Origin: Aphelenchoides besseyi
Taxonomy: Eukaryota; Nematoda; Chromadorea; Rhabditida; Aphelenchoididae
Assembly: GCA_024699855.1 (NCBI GenBank)
Contig: JAMPIQ010000002.1
Location: forward strand, 7,440,001-7,504,000
DNA length: 64,000 nucleotides
Direction: 5' to 3'
Within the stretch, counting starts at the first letter, position 1; each line of letters begins with the position of its first letter. The position numbers and the translations under genes were made by a program. The notes under the pieces were generated by a model. That model searched no databases and was not told the DNA's origin. It saw only the letters and a program-made list of their open reading frames with translations. Shown piece by piece: positions 1 to 11,408 of the stretch.

Positions 1-3000
1 AAATTTGAACTCATAACACAGGCTCGAATTAAAACGTAAATGTGCCGCTAAAAATTGCTGTTAAAAAGCTCGAGAAGAGAACGTTACTTTGTAATGATCG
101 ACAAGATCAGCAACTGTGCCGTGGGTTAAGCCGTCGGTAGTTATGTCTAGTAATTGGCAAATTAAGTCGGGTAGACGTGTGGAGACTGCAGATCTCAATT
201 TTTTTTGTCGTGATCGATCAGCAATCCGACCACCGTGCACATCAATGGCAAACAAAAGTGCGGAAGCAATTTCGCCACTAAGCAGATGGTTGTAAATAAA
301 TTTGGAGGCAGTTTACCGTTGAACAAAGCGTTCCAACTGTGACAACTGATCAGCAACGCTAATCTTGAATACTCCGTTTTGTCCGAGTAGAAATGCTTCA
401 GAATCGTGATGACGAATCGATTGATAACAAACGTTGGTAGACAAACATCGCAACGCTTCACTCACATTTCCACCCGTCGATAGACCCTACAATATCAAAA
501 TTTATTGTAATCTCTCTTAGTTTACTTCTGACCTTAAAATTGGCTGTTCCGTAAACCAAATGAGCATCGGATATCGAAATAATACCAATTACTTTTCCGC
601 GATGTACATCAATGAGACTCAGTTGTTCTCGAGTGTCCGCAACAAGCAAATGATGTTCATCTAACCAAATGAGTTGGTTTAGTTTAACTGTGGGATCGTT
701 GCCATTATCGGACAGTTCGATTACTTTAACCAATGGACAAACAAATTGACCTTTGGCGTTTTTTTGAGCTTGAAACACATTGATTGATTGTCCTCGAGCC
801 AAACAAAATCGTGTGTCCGTTGCAATTGCACGTGATGTGATTTGTGTACGACGAACAAACGAGCTCATAAGTGGCGGAGCGTCGGGAGAAGCCAATAGCC
901 GTACTTGATGTTTCATTGTTCCAGTGGCAGAATTGAACAGTAAAACTTGCTTCAAAGTAGAAAGCAACAAGAGCTTTTCCGACGGAACAAAATGAGCGTT
1001 CACAGCCTGAAACTTACACTTAGATACGTTTATTTGTGTTTCTAATGGTCATTATGCTTTTAAACTACGGTGATTGTGAATTGTCGTTCAATCGCTCGCG
1101 CTCCGATCGTTTGTTGGCGGATCCTTGTCCTCTCATTGCGCCTGGCGAGCGCTGAGCGTAGGAAGCAAACGACAGAAAAGCTTCCCGCCATGCTCTCAAC
1201 CGCAGCCACCAATTCGCTTTTTTGGTTTGACAAATTTGTGATTAAAATAGCAATTTTCAACACTTTTCTTTCACACAGTAGTTTCTCCAACAAACCATAG
1301 CTTTTTGTTACACTGTGAAGACATGACCATCTTTGTCGGTTCGTTTCCTTTGAGGTTTTTGCCAAAAAACAACGCGATTTCCCACAAAAACTTTCGATCA
1401 ATGGTCGCGTTCCCGACTTAAACGGCCGTTGAATTCAATGGTTGTTTCGTCGAAATTTTGCAGGAAACCATCTGGTCATAAACCTATCAGTTTGTAGTTG
1501 CCTGTTGTTCTTATTTCTAATACGAAAATTTGTGATCCGATTGGAATCTTTTTTCTTTAAACTAATCTTCCACTACAACTCTGTGCTTTGTATTCACGAA
1601 ACCGTTGTATAATTGAAGTCTCTGGATTCTTATTTCTGAATTTAGCTCAGCGAAAAAATGAACAGAAGACAACGAAAATCTGATCCGAACCCCCAAAGAC
1701 ACATGTTTCTTCTCGACCGTTTGTACGAAAATCGTGAAATACTCTTCAGCAAAAAAAGCAGCTTTGCAGCTGGACTTACAAGTGGTGGATTGAGCAAGGA
1801 AGATTTGTGGGAAAAGGTGGGGAGTTAGTTTCGGTCAGTTTTTGGATTGCTGTTTAGATTCGTGTCGAATGCGTCAACGAAGGTTTCACCGAACTGGAGG
1901 ATAAATCTTACAAACATTTACGGGACATAACTTGGCAAAATTATCGCAGACGTGCCGTTGCTAAATGGGAACAACTCAAAAAGAATCCGAGTAGTTCCGA
2001 ACAGTTGACTGATTGTGATCGAATGGCATTAGCGATTGTCAATCATTGTAGTACTCTAGAACACCAATCAGCTCCAGATTATGAAACCGAAGAAGTAATC
2101 GAGCCCATGCCACCACTCGACGGACAACCAACTTCCGCTCATTCGTCCCGAAATGCCGCTGCCAACGGTAACAACGATATTCCACATTTTACGCCCGCTG
2201 AGATTCGACGTATCAAGATGGAGCCGATGGGTGATGGTAATTGAGAGTATGCTAACATCAAAAAGACGGTCGTTGTTTCAGCACTTCTCTTCGAACATCC
2301 CCATTACAATAGAGGATTGGATGAAAGCTCTAGTTTTCCACCACCACCTCGTGGTCGACTGTTCGAAGACGATGAACCGATGGTGCCAACAACCGGGCCA
2401 CTCGTGAACAATCACATTAACGAACAATCCTTGCCAGATGAACAAATGGAAACCGTTGAGAACTCAGCAGTGCGCGTTCCGACGATTCCAAATGACGATG
2501 CAGAACGAAACGAATTTCGAGTATGAGGAATCTAACTAATTGATTTTATTGTGTTTAGGCTTTAAAACGTAAACGGCAGATTGCCGATATTCGCCATATG
2601 GACGCGAAAACTGAGAGATTGTTGGCTGAAGTGGAGAAGATCAAAGCCGAAACGAATTTGATCAAAATGCAGGCAGCGGAGATTCAAAAGCGTCTACAGA
2701 ATCAGAGCAACAGGTCGATTTCTGGCACTCAGGGAGCACGAACAAACGCTTTAAATGGATTCAGCCGTTAATCGCCATAAACATTCTGGTTTCTTAATTT
2801 GTTCAAATTTAGCGGGTTCTAATTCCAACGAAACTCTACAGTCCACTTGTTTTTTCTAATGTTGCAAGTTCTTTCGATAAGAATAAACGTTTTCTAACCT
2901 CTCCTTTGCAACCCGTGAATATACAACGTGTGCCACTTCTTCGACCTTCTCGATACTCGAACGCGTTGCCCGCACTATCGATTAGCAATAAATTCGAACT

Positions 3001-3703
3001 GCAAACCTCGATCAGAACTCATTCAAAATCTAAACCAACTTTGATATGTAAACAACGTGAAGAATTCCGTGTCCCAATTGAACTGCTTCCAGCCGCTCGT
3101 CCACCAACTTGTCGTTTGTCGTGCGATAGATTCGCAGGCTTCCACGACTGAACCCGACGGCAATCTTCTGACCGTTGGGCGTGAAACAGAGAGCAGAAAC
3201 GGGACATTTTTCTGAATTTTTCTCATACCAAATAAACTTGAAATCGTCCAACCTTTCTTATCGTGCATAAACTGAACTAGGTGTCCAGTCTTACGATCGA
3301 AAAGAGCAATCAGACCACGAACCGTTCCAACTGCGATCAATTTGGCGGAAATCTCAATGGCCGTCGGTTTTCCGCCAATTGGCTTCTCGGCGACGACGTT
3401 CAATTGATGAGAAATTGAATCCAATTTTGTCATAACCAACGGGCAATCCAGTTCGTAGGTGATGGGCATTGGATTAGAACTTCCAAGCGATTGAGCGTTA
3501 ACGAACGAATCATCTTCTTCGAATGGACTGAACTCATCGTCAAATCCATTGTCCTGCTGAAGTTTATCAGACGATTATTTGTCTTTTGTTTTTGTTACCT
3601 CAGCCAAGATTTCGTCCAAAGTTTGAGTTGGAACGGATAGATTGTCGTCGAACTCCAACCATTGATCACTCGGATCGTCTTCAGTGGTTCCTGTTGATGA
3701 CAT
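1..3703 (-). CDS. vps8: VPS8-like CORVET subunit (5' part; runs off the window start)
   Basis: Homologue of VPS8, the CORVET tethering subunit that works with Rab5 on early endosomes. The start is the ATG at 3703 (MSSTGTTEDDPSDQWLEFDD); exon 1 is 3599-3703 and exon 2 begins at 3556. The translation follows the N-terminal beta-propeller: IAVGTVRGLIALFDRKTGH, CFTPNGQKIAVGFSRGSLRIY, then LLLIDSAGNAFEY and CIFTGCKGEV ending at 2899. It resumes at 1007 (AVNAHFVPSEKLLLLSTLKQ) and continues through a segment containing STGGNVSEALRCL and CYQSIRHHD, which is characteristic of VPS8. The C-terminal half and any RING lie outside the window. The 1008-2898 intron holds a whole gene on the opposite strand. 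One junction near 3040-3060 is unclear. GMPPB lies upstream on the same strand with its poly(A) signal close by. Confidence 0.9.
1658..2771 (+). CDS. Myb/SANT-like (MADF-type) protein with coiled-coil tail, nested in a VPS8 intron
   Basis: Four exons read cleanly: 1658-1816, 1858-2236, 2282-2520 and 2559-2771, giving 329 residues. Introns are 38-45 nt, and a TTTAG/CTCAG acceptor lies just upstream of the ATG. Residues 10-100 (RHMFLLDRLYENREILF ... LSKEDLWEKIRVECVNEGF ... LRDITWQNYRRRAVAKWEQL) have the helix spacing of Myb/SANT-like DNA-binding domains such as those in Zeste or MADF factors. The middle is acidic and Ser/Pro-rich. The last exon is a Lys/Glu-rich helix (TERLLAEVEKIKAETNLIKM) likely to form a coiled coil. 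The whole gene sits on the plus strand inside the 1.9 kb VPS8 intron. I infer a transcriptional regulator; the family is certain only at the fold level. Confidence 0.75.
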
Positions 3704-3851
3704 GATCTTCCGATTGAATGTCTTACCACTGCATTTTACTCCAAAAACAACGATACTTTGATTCTCTTTCATAAGCAAATGCACACATCTGGAAATCCGA
3801 TCGATATGACGAGAATCAAAATCAAAAGACCACGAGTTAGATACGTAAAAT

Positions 3852-3857
3852 TTTATT
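3852..3857 (-). terminator. AATAAA poly(A) signal, probable GMPPB 3' end
   Basis: AATAAA on the minus strand lies 140 nt after the GMPPB stop. A splice-acceptor-like TTTCCAG follows at about 3790 and the VPS8 ATG is at 3703, a spacing that could be intercistronic in an operon. Confidence 0.5.
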
Positions 3858-3996
3858 GAATACATAAATTAATACAATTCAATCATATGTGTAGAGTTGA
3901 CGGAATAGTTCGTTAGGAGGCAAGACAACGAGCAATCGGTTTCTCCGCGAAGAAATCGACCAGTTCTTATTGCAGTATCAAATTGCACCACGTAGT

Positions 3997-5248
3997 TTAC
4001 ATGATGATGTTTGGAGCAGGAACGTTTGCACTGATCGACTTATGTGGCAGAACAATTGCACCGTTCAAATACAACTCGTCATCAACGACCACTTGATCGC
4101 CAATCACCGTCGTGTTCTCGATTCGAACCCAACGACCTTAAAAACGAAATCAAACTGTTGAACAATCAACCAACAAACCGATACTGCATTGACGTCCAAT
4201 GATCGCAGAATTGATCAATGAATGATCTTTGACAATTGTACCAGACAGAATGGTTGAGTTTTGGATACGAACTCCATCTTCAAGTCGTGCATTTGCACCG
4301 ATCACAACATTCGGACCAAGAACACAACCGTTTCCGATTTGTGCCGTTGGATCGATGAGCACCGGACCGCTGATTTCACTTCCATTATGAGTTTCGGTTA
4401 ACTCGGATTGTTTGTTCGCACTTAAATGCGACAAATACAGTTGGGTACCTGCAAAAACACTAAAAGCAACAGAGATAGACAACCAACCTTTCAAAAAGTC
4501 TCGCGGTTGTCCAACGTCCATCCAAAAACCAGGAAGCACAAAAGCAAACAACTGATGATCGGCAGCGAGACGTGGAAAAACCTAATGATAAAGAGAATTG
4601 AGAGGAATATCAAACACTTTACGTCTTTTTCAATCGATGTCGGCTCCACTTTGATGCGATCCAAAACTGACGGACTCAGAATATAAAGTCCCGCATTGAT
4701 CTTATTTCCAACATACTCCTGAGGTTTTTCGACGAATCGTTGAATTTCTCCGTTGTCTTCGTTGAAAACAACCACTCCGTACTTGCTAGGCTCTTCAACT
4801 TTCGTAACAGCAATCGTTGCTTCCTGTTTGTGATCCTGATGAAACTTCATCATAGCGGCAAACGGAAAGTCGCAAATGACATCTGAGTTCAAAACAAAAA
4901 ACGGTTCTGTTCCTTCCAAATGCTGTCGCGCTAAAGCCAACGGTCCGGCAGTGCCCAATGGGATTTCTTCCAACGAGAAACGCACCTAAATATCGGGATT
5001 CCAAATAAAAACTTAAAAGCATCTACCTCGATTCCCAGTCGAACTGCTTGTATCTTCATTTCCTTCTGCAGCAATTCGGGCAAATAGCTCACCGCTAACA
5101 CCACCGTCTTAACGCCGGCAGCTGCCAACGCTTCAACTTGATGTAAAACCATCGGTTTGTTGGCGAAATCGACCAACGGTTTTGGTTGAGACAAGGTCAA
5201 CGGTCGAAGCCGAGTTCCATAACCGCCAACCAAAATAAGCGCCTTCAT
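3997..5248 (-). CDS. gmppb: Mannose-1-phosphate guanylyltransferase beta (GDP-mannose pyrophosphorylase)
   Basis: Makes GDP-mannose from mannose-1-phosphate and GTP in the cytosol, supplying N-glycan and GPI synthesis. Exon 1 (5027-5248) opens with the nucleotidyltransferase signature [20 protein letters not shown] and [19 protein letters not shown]. Exon 2 (4623-4985) has [15 protein letters not shown], the metal-binding [25 protein letters not shown] and [20 protein letters not shown]. Exon 3 gives [14 protein letters not shown]. Exon 4 has the left-handed beta-helix hexapeptides ([36 protein letters not shown]). The last exon ends with [20 protein letters not shown] and APNIIM, the usual C-terminus. 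All key motifs are intact and length matches the family. Confidence 0.95.
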
Positions 5249-5665
5249 TTTCGATCAAATTACTCTGAAATAGTGAAATCAAACGATCCGATCACATGGA
5301 ATGGAACTCACCTTCGTTCAAATCGAACAATTCAAAGTGATCGCTTCAGCGTTTTCGCATTTGCCACGTGGAAAAAGGCGGACGATCGTTTGATACGCGA
5401 ATGTCCACGTGCCGATCGACGCCACAAACCGAATGGTTTTGATGTGAATCCGTTGGATTGATTATGAGATGACGTGTCAAAACGTAAAAATACCAAATCC
5501 AATTGTCAAAGTGCTGACCATAAAAACGTTTGCGGTTGGCGAGTGCTGGACGCAGTCGGCGGAAATCAACAAACCGATGATGTTTAGTGCTCGTGTATAC
5601 AGCAAAATGAATGGACTTGTTTGGTTATCGTTTTTATTTAACATAATTCAACATAGACAGCCAAC
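5249..5665. other. Gap between RidA and GMPPB
   Basis: About 420 bases between two minus-strand genes. No coding region is supported; the open frames here have no recognisable motif. It holds the RidA 3' UTR and GMPPB 5' flank. Confidence 0.5.
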
Positions 5666-6159
5666 TCAAACATCCTTGATTTGTCCGAGAGCGGCAATCG
5701 CTTCGATTTCCACTTTCCCGTTCTTCGGCAAATGAGCAACTTGATAGGCAGCACGAGCCGGATATTTGTCCTTGAAATACTCTTTGTAGACCTCGTTCAC
5801 GGTTGCAAAGTCGTTGATGTCAGCAAGGAGGATCGTTGTCTTTACAACTGGAGTGTAAATCGATTTCAAATAATACCAGAATAAACTGACCGTTGTCGAA
5901 TGAGCCTCCAGCTGCTTTTAGAATTTCACCAATGTTCTTCAGCGATTGATGAGCCTCTTCTTTGACCCCACCGTCAATTATCGAACCTGTTTCGGGCACC
6001 AATCCCAAAGATCCGCTGATGTACAAAGTGTTGTCCACTTGAACCGCTTGACTGAAATTCCACATCAAACAAATGGCAGTTGTTAGCAATTTACCTGTAC
6101 GGCCCGATGGCTGAAGGGGCTTTCGGTGTGCTGATGATTTTTCGACTAATCGACGACAT
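5666..6159 (-). CDS. rida: RidA / UK114 / YjgF reactive-intermediate deaminase
   Basis: Hydrolyses 2-aminoacrylate and related enamines released by PLP enzymes. Three exons. The first (6095-6159) gives [20 protein letters not shown], then [20 protein letters not shown] after an intron of about 43 nt. Exon 2 continues [20 protein letters not shown]. The last exon carries [20 protein letters not shown] and the YjgF signature [20 protein letters not shown] with the catalytic Arg, ending [11 protein letters not shown]. The start is the ATG at 6159, because a GTG five bases further out gives a shifted frame without homology. Nothing looks degenerate. Confidence 0.93.
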
Positions 6160-6821
6160 ACCACGAGCGAAAATCAAACTCCTAAAAGTGAACAAAAGTG
6201 AAAACCAGAAGTCGAAAGGCGATGAAATGCGAGAGTGTGTGGTTTTGTGTTCTGCCCCAATTGTTTATCACTTACGGAAAGAAAAGGAAAAGAATCGAAA
6301 CGGTAGAAATTTGCGGACGTGAAAACATTACGATGATAAGTGGAAGAACCCAAAAAGAATCTCAACGCCAACACCCGTCCGTAATTTATACGCCCACGAT
6401 TAAAGCAATTGGATTCTATAAGCCAGTGACCAAACAATAACAACAAAGTATAATACGGACCTTTTCATTGCGCGCTCCTCAACAACAACCGACCAGATTC
6501 TTGAACAAAGAATCGAAATGAATGATCAACAATAACGATCGATCAACTGGTTAGCAAATCAACAGAAATAAGATGATCAGCAAGCAAAACGAATCCTAAT
6601 AAATTTCTCGCCCTTAGAATACGAAGTTCAGAATTGTGATTCACAAGCTTCAACCAAACTCCTGGTTCTATTTACGGAGTTTTGATCGTAAATACAACGA
6701 ACCCGTGGGTTTCCGAGCTACTTGGTACAGTTGACCAAAGAAACTTAACGTGCCAACTAACAATCAACATTTATTTTATCAAACAAAAAAACAACAGCTC
6801 CCTCCACATCAGTTCTCAAAT
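6160..6821. other. Gap between RPS3 and RidA
   Basis: About 660 bases holding the RPS3 3' UTR and RidA 5' flank. I see no coding exon or structured RNA. Confidence 0.45.
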
Positions 6822-7719
6822 TTAAAAAGCTTGTTGAGGAATAGCCTGTTGTGGCATTGGTGGAATTTGATTGCCACCTTGCGGCAACTCTTGTTTGTCC
6901 ACGTTCTTCGGTTCTGAGTACGGTTGTTGTGGCATAAGCTCGTCACGCGGATCAAAGATTTGAATGTTATCCGGCAACGGATTGCGAGGTCCGATTTTAC
7001 CATCAGGATCGTGTGGAAGCATGATCTTCACTTTAATACCCAAAACTCCTGAAAGCAAGCAAAGTGAGCGAACCGAATTTTATTGGATGTTACCTTGACG
7101 AAGTTGAACGTGACGGACTGCTTGTTGGATGTATTCGTTGACTGGATTACCAGAATGAATCCTGAAATTTGATTAAATCGGTTGAAAATTTGAAGAAGGC
7201 TCACATCACTCCATCGACGAATTTCATGGACTTGGCACGTTGACCACGAAGTTTGCCAGAGACAATGATTTCGCATCCTTTCGCTTGAGACTCCATGATG
7301 AAGCGAAGAACACCGTAGCAGGCACGTCGAACGGCCAAACCACCGCACAACTTGAAACGAAGAGATTCGCATTGAGCAACGGCGCATAGTCCACGGTTGG
7401 CAACCTTTTCGGCATAGAGCTAAAAAATAAAATAGAATCGTATTTGCTAAAACTTTCAATTTACCTCCACTTGTCCAACATTAAATCCGAAACGTTTTTG
7501 GACGACGGCCGTGAGCTCGCGAATTCGGCGTCCACGTTCTCCGAGAACGTTTTGCGTACGCGTTGCCGTGATGATAACTTCGGTACGAGTCGGTGCACGA
7601 CGAACCTCGACACCGGAATAGCCGTCTTCGGCCAACTCCTTCATGAGAAAGTTGTTCAACTCGGCCTTGAAGATGCCATCTTGAACGGCCTTCTTCTTCT
7701 TCGTGATCGCTTGAGCCAT
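6822..7719 (-). CDS. rps-3: 40S ribosomal protein S3 (uS3)
   Basis: Small-subunit protein at the mRNA entry channel. Several exons. The first, from the ATG at 7719, has the KH domain: [60 protein letters not shown]. The next has [60 protein letters not shown] and [19 protein letters not shown]. The last has [20 protein letters not shown] followed by a Gln/Pro-rich tail to 6822. The introns argue against a processed copy. A splice acceptor at 7729-7730, ten bases before the ATG, is likely the trans-splice site or the end of a 5' UTR intron. Confidence 0.97.
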
Positions 7720-8408
7720 GATTGAAACCTGGAAAACGGAATTTGAATAGAAAACTCACTTGGAAGAGCAAAAATTCACGAATCCACGACCAAAACTTCA
7801 GCGAATTTCCTGCACCTCAAACTGCGACCGTCTTTTTAGGCTGCTCGACAAAACGAAACGCCAAACGATCAGCAGGCGAAGTCGAGTGGAGATGAAGACG
7901 AGAACGAAAGGGAATAATATCTGTGCGTGAAGTTAAGGGATGATGCTGCTGAGAATGATGGAAACAAACAGCAGTAAGAACTCAGCAAACAAACCGTAAT
8001 GAACAATTACTGTTTGTAATCCAAAAAACCAATTTGAAGGCTTCTTGATCTTTTGCTCGTTTTGCAGAGGATCGTTTTCTAACTTTTCCGGAAACCATCT
8101 TACAATTCAATTAACGTAATTTATATTCACGAACACCATTGGGGGCCTTCTGACGTGCGCAACCGCCGTTTCAATCCGCAGCGGACTGCAAACTCTCGAC
8201 CCAGCAGACGACAACGAGCGGGAGTCTGCAACCAGGAGAATCGGACGACCGTAGAAGACGGAAAAAGAATCGTGAATCCGCTTTATCCACAAAACCAAAA
8301 TGGCGATGTGGCCTATTGCTTACGTGGTTTCAGGTCCGCTGTTTGAATGACAACCGATCGTGCTTATAAAAATACTCATTAATGTTCTTTTTTAGCTTTT
8401 CTATTTCA
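7720..8408. other. Divergent promoter region RPS3 / DNAJC25
   Basis: 690 bases between two genes reading outward. No exon supported. It must hold both 5' flanks; I cannot pick out a specific promoter element. Confidence 0.45.
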
Positions 8409-9573
8409 ATGAGGATCCTAATTGTTTTCTTGTTTCTAATTGCCGGTTCCGAAGCTGTGGGTTTGGCACGTGGATTGTATTGTGGACTGGAAATTTGTTA
8501 TGACGGTATTTTGCCTGTTGAAAAGATTTAAATCGTCCTTTTTAGTCCTGGAAATAAGTCGAGAGTCTTTTGAAAAAGCGAATCTCTCGAAACAATACAG
8601 AAAGTTGGCTCGACAGTATCATCCTGATCGTGTAAAAGACGAAGTAAGTCGCTTTAATGCTCATCATTTCTTCCTGTTGTTTAGTCGAAAAAAGCCGAAG
8701 CTGCTGAGCGGTTTCGAGCGATTGCAACCGCCTACGAAACGTTGAAAGATGACGAAATTCGCGGTTACTACGATTACTATTTGGATCATCCGGAGGAACG
8801 TTATTTCAATTACTATCAATACTATCGACTGCGAACTGTTCCAAAAGTTGATATTCGTCTCGTCGTTTTGGGCACCGTGCTTCTTGTCTCAACGATTCAG
8901 GTGAAATAATCGATTTGTTCGTACAACTGAATGGTTACGCTTCAGTATCTGAGTGCCGTTCAAAAGTATTCGGAAGCTTTGCAGTATGCGAAAGACCAAG
9001 TGAAATTTCGGAATATGGCGTTGGATATTGCAAGAGAACGAAAACTTTTGGAGTTCGATCGACAGGGCAAAGTGAAGAAAAAACAGTCGAGTGGTGTGGA
9101 CCCTGAGAAGATCATTGGTGATATCATTGAAGAGAATATTAATGTTGGTGGTGGATACAAGAAGGCGTCCTTGAACGACACGCTTTTCATGTGGATCATA
9201 ATGTTTCCACTAACACTGTGGAAAACAACGATTTTCTGGTTTAAGTGGATTTTAAAGTACTGGGTTCGAAAAGAGGAATATGATGAGGATGCAAAGTTGT
9301 ATTTGATTCGCAAAAATCTGAAAGTTTCTGAAGAACAATTTCACGTGAGTTCGGTATTCTTTCATTTTGTATGCTTCTGTTTAGACTCTTGACGATGCAC
9401 TCATCGACGACTACTTGGCTCATGAGTTGTGGAAGAAGCCGGAGTTTGAACGTTGGAAAGAAGCTAAAGAACAAGAGGAAAAAGAGAAATTGGCGTCTTC
9501 AGCTCGCTATCGACAATACAGACGTTACATAAAGAAACAGGCCGGTTCCACGATATCATTCCTCGATGATTGA
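8409..9573 (+). CDS. dnajc25: DnaJ homologue subfamily C member 25 (ER membrane J-protein)
   Basis: Membrane-bound J-domain co-chaperone. The ATG at 8409 opens a signal-like MRILIVFLFLIAGSEA, followed by LARGLYCGLEICYD typical of the family. Exon 1 ends at 8505 and a 40-nt intron follows. The J domain reads LSKQYRKLARQYHPDRVKDE, with the HPD motif that stimulates Hsp70, then ERFRAIATAYETLKDDEIRG. A membrane segment follows (LVVLGTVLLVSTIQ), then a charged helix and a second hydrophobic stretch (TLFMWIIMFPLTLWKTTIFW). The C-terminus is highly charged (KEQEEKEKLASSARYRQYRR) and ends ISFLDD. All expected parts are present. Confidence 0.93.
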
Positions 9574-10225
9574 TTCTTACTAATTGTTTAATTTATTTCT
9601 GATGACTTTGGGCGGGTACTGAGCTAAAATAAAGACTCAAAATCAAACAACGTTTATTTTTTAACGTGACAACATTTTGTCTGCATATTGCGGAAGTTGG
9701 ATTTGAATTAGAAAAAGAGAATTTAAAGGTAGCGTTGCCGAGACTCCTTTGTTGCGATAGTTGCAAAGATCTGAAACACGAAAGAGTGTTAGTTGAGTGA
9801 ACTAAGTGGTCCAATGAAGAAGCAAATTAAAAGAGATCGTAAACGGAAGTCAGATACAACAGATGACTTACAAAAACAAAGAAAAGAGTCAGGACTCGGG
9901 AAGCGCCTAACAAAATTCAAATTGTTTTTGTCATTACGCCAACTTACCATTTCTAATCCGCGAGCCAGAATGTTCATTGAGATCGAAATAATTTAAGGCC
10001 CCGTATTTCAATGAGTAGATACCAACCCGATTAATCACCCGGACTTACTTTCGAGTAATTGAATAATAAACAATCGACATAAACAAACAAAAAGCTTATT
10101 GTCTAACCTTTAGCGGGGAAATAAAATGCGAGAGCTAAAAGACCCTCCAGTTGCCCCAATTCACTTACCTTTGCCACGAATCTTCAGACCGCTGATTGTG
10201 TTGACGTTTATTTCGCTTGCCTGTT
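9574..10225. other. Convergent gap DNAJC25 / BuGZ
   Basis: About 650 bases between two stop codons, containing the two 3' UTRs; AATAAA occurs near 9628 on the plus strand. No exon supported. Confidence 0.45.
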
Positions 10226-11179
10226 TTAACGACTGTATCGCGAGTGAAGTGATTCAATTCGGCTTGCCATATGCTCTTCCTAAAAGCCAGACAGTAAAAA
10301 TGCGAAGGAGTAACCAACCAATGAGATCGACTCGTCCGGTACGATAATTCGCGTTTTCGAACCCACTGATCGAGTTCCAGTAGTGGAAGCCGATAATGAA
10401 GAAGCAACTTGGTCATTTGAAGTTCCGGGCTTTATGTCCTGAGTTGGCAACGACTGAGGTGCTTGGAAGCCGGGGAAGGAAGTCGGCAACGATTGAACAA
10501 TTGGCGGTCCAGTCGACGGAATGGGAATATGCGAAGGCGGAGCAAATGGTCGCGGCATTGAAGTCGGTGGCATTGCTGGGAAGCCGGGACGTTGATTCAT
10601 TGGTGCTCCAGGCACAGGCGGAAATTGTCCGGGCATCATTCCATAAAATTGAGCATATGGATTTCCGGCCATCATTGCTGCTTGTTGCATGGGTGGATAG
10701 CCAGAAACCGGTGGAACAACTCCAGCCATAGTCGACGGCATGGCAACCGGCGGAGCCGTCGGTCTTTTGGCTTTGGGTTCACCGCCACCACCGTCGTACT
10801 GAAAAGAAGGTTAGTATTCGAGTTAAATGAACGTACCTCTTGCGGAATTCCCTCCATACCATAGACCTCTACATCAACCGAATCTCGTCCAGGAACCGCA
10901 CCCGGGATTTTGTCGATTGTTTCCTTGTGAACTTGCATGCAATGAATCGCAAGTCCCGGTCCAGTGAAAAGTTTTTTATTGCAACTGAAAAGAAAAATGT
11001 GAACTGCACGAAATACGAGCTCACATATGACATTTGAAATGTTTTGCCTTTTGATGTTGAATGAGAATTTTGTCGTCTTCAAACTCCCGATTGCAATACC
11101 TAAAACAAATTGGTTTTGAAATAGGAATTCAAACTAACCAGCAAAACGGTTTGGCGGCACGCTTCTTCTTTCGTCCCAT
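10226..11179 (-). CDS. znf207: BuGZ / ZNF207 spindle-assembly zinc-finger protein
   Basis: BuGZ binds microtubules and Bub3 at kinetochores. The start at 11179 gives MGRKKKRAAKPFCWYCNREF, the invariant opening, then [40 protein letters not shown] and VPGRDSVDVEVYGMEGIPQE: two C2H2 fingers and the family box. A long Pro/Met/Gly-rich low-complexity region follows, of the kind that supports phase separation. The end has the Bub3-binding GLEBS motif: KTRIIVPDESISL, a short intron, then EEHMASRIESLHSRYSR and stop. Joining the last exon across that intron restores the canonical ESISLEE. A TTTCAG acceptor sits 12 bases before the ATG. Confidence 0.93.
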
Positions 11180-11401
11180 GACTTCGGGAATCTGAAATCA
11201 AGCAAATAACAAACAACTCGGCGGTATCTTCGGAGTCACGCTTGGCGATCTCTGTCCGTTAAACACATCGAAAGCCGAATGCTGAGTTCAGTTTTGTGTA
11301 TCTTCCAAAAATCGATAACAATCAGTTAGTTAGCATGGAGATTTACAATTGAGACTTAGGTCTTTTGTCCATTAGTCGGGAGTTTAAAGTGTCCAGAAAA
11401 C

Positions 11402-11408
11402 TGTTTAG
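11402..11408 (+). promoter_or_regulatory. Putative trans-splice acceptor directly before the TARBP1 ATG
   Basis: TGTTTAG abuts the ATG at 11409 with no 5' UTR between, matching the acceptor form of the cis introns here. A spliced leader would supply the 5' UTR. Confidence 0.45.

Noticed and set aside
3030..3060. A 24-nt intron in VPS8 suggested by GTTTAC...GTTTAG
   Set aside because: Removing it puts a stop in frame soon after. A longer intron to near 3010 restores the VPS8 reading, though the exact junction stays open.
6822..7719. RPS3 as a processed pseudogene
   Set aside because: It has introns, no frameshifts and a full-length conserved reading.
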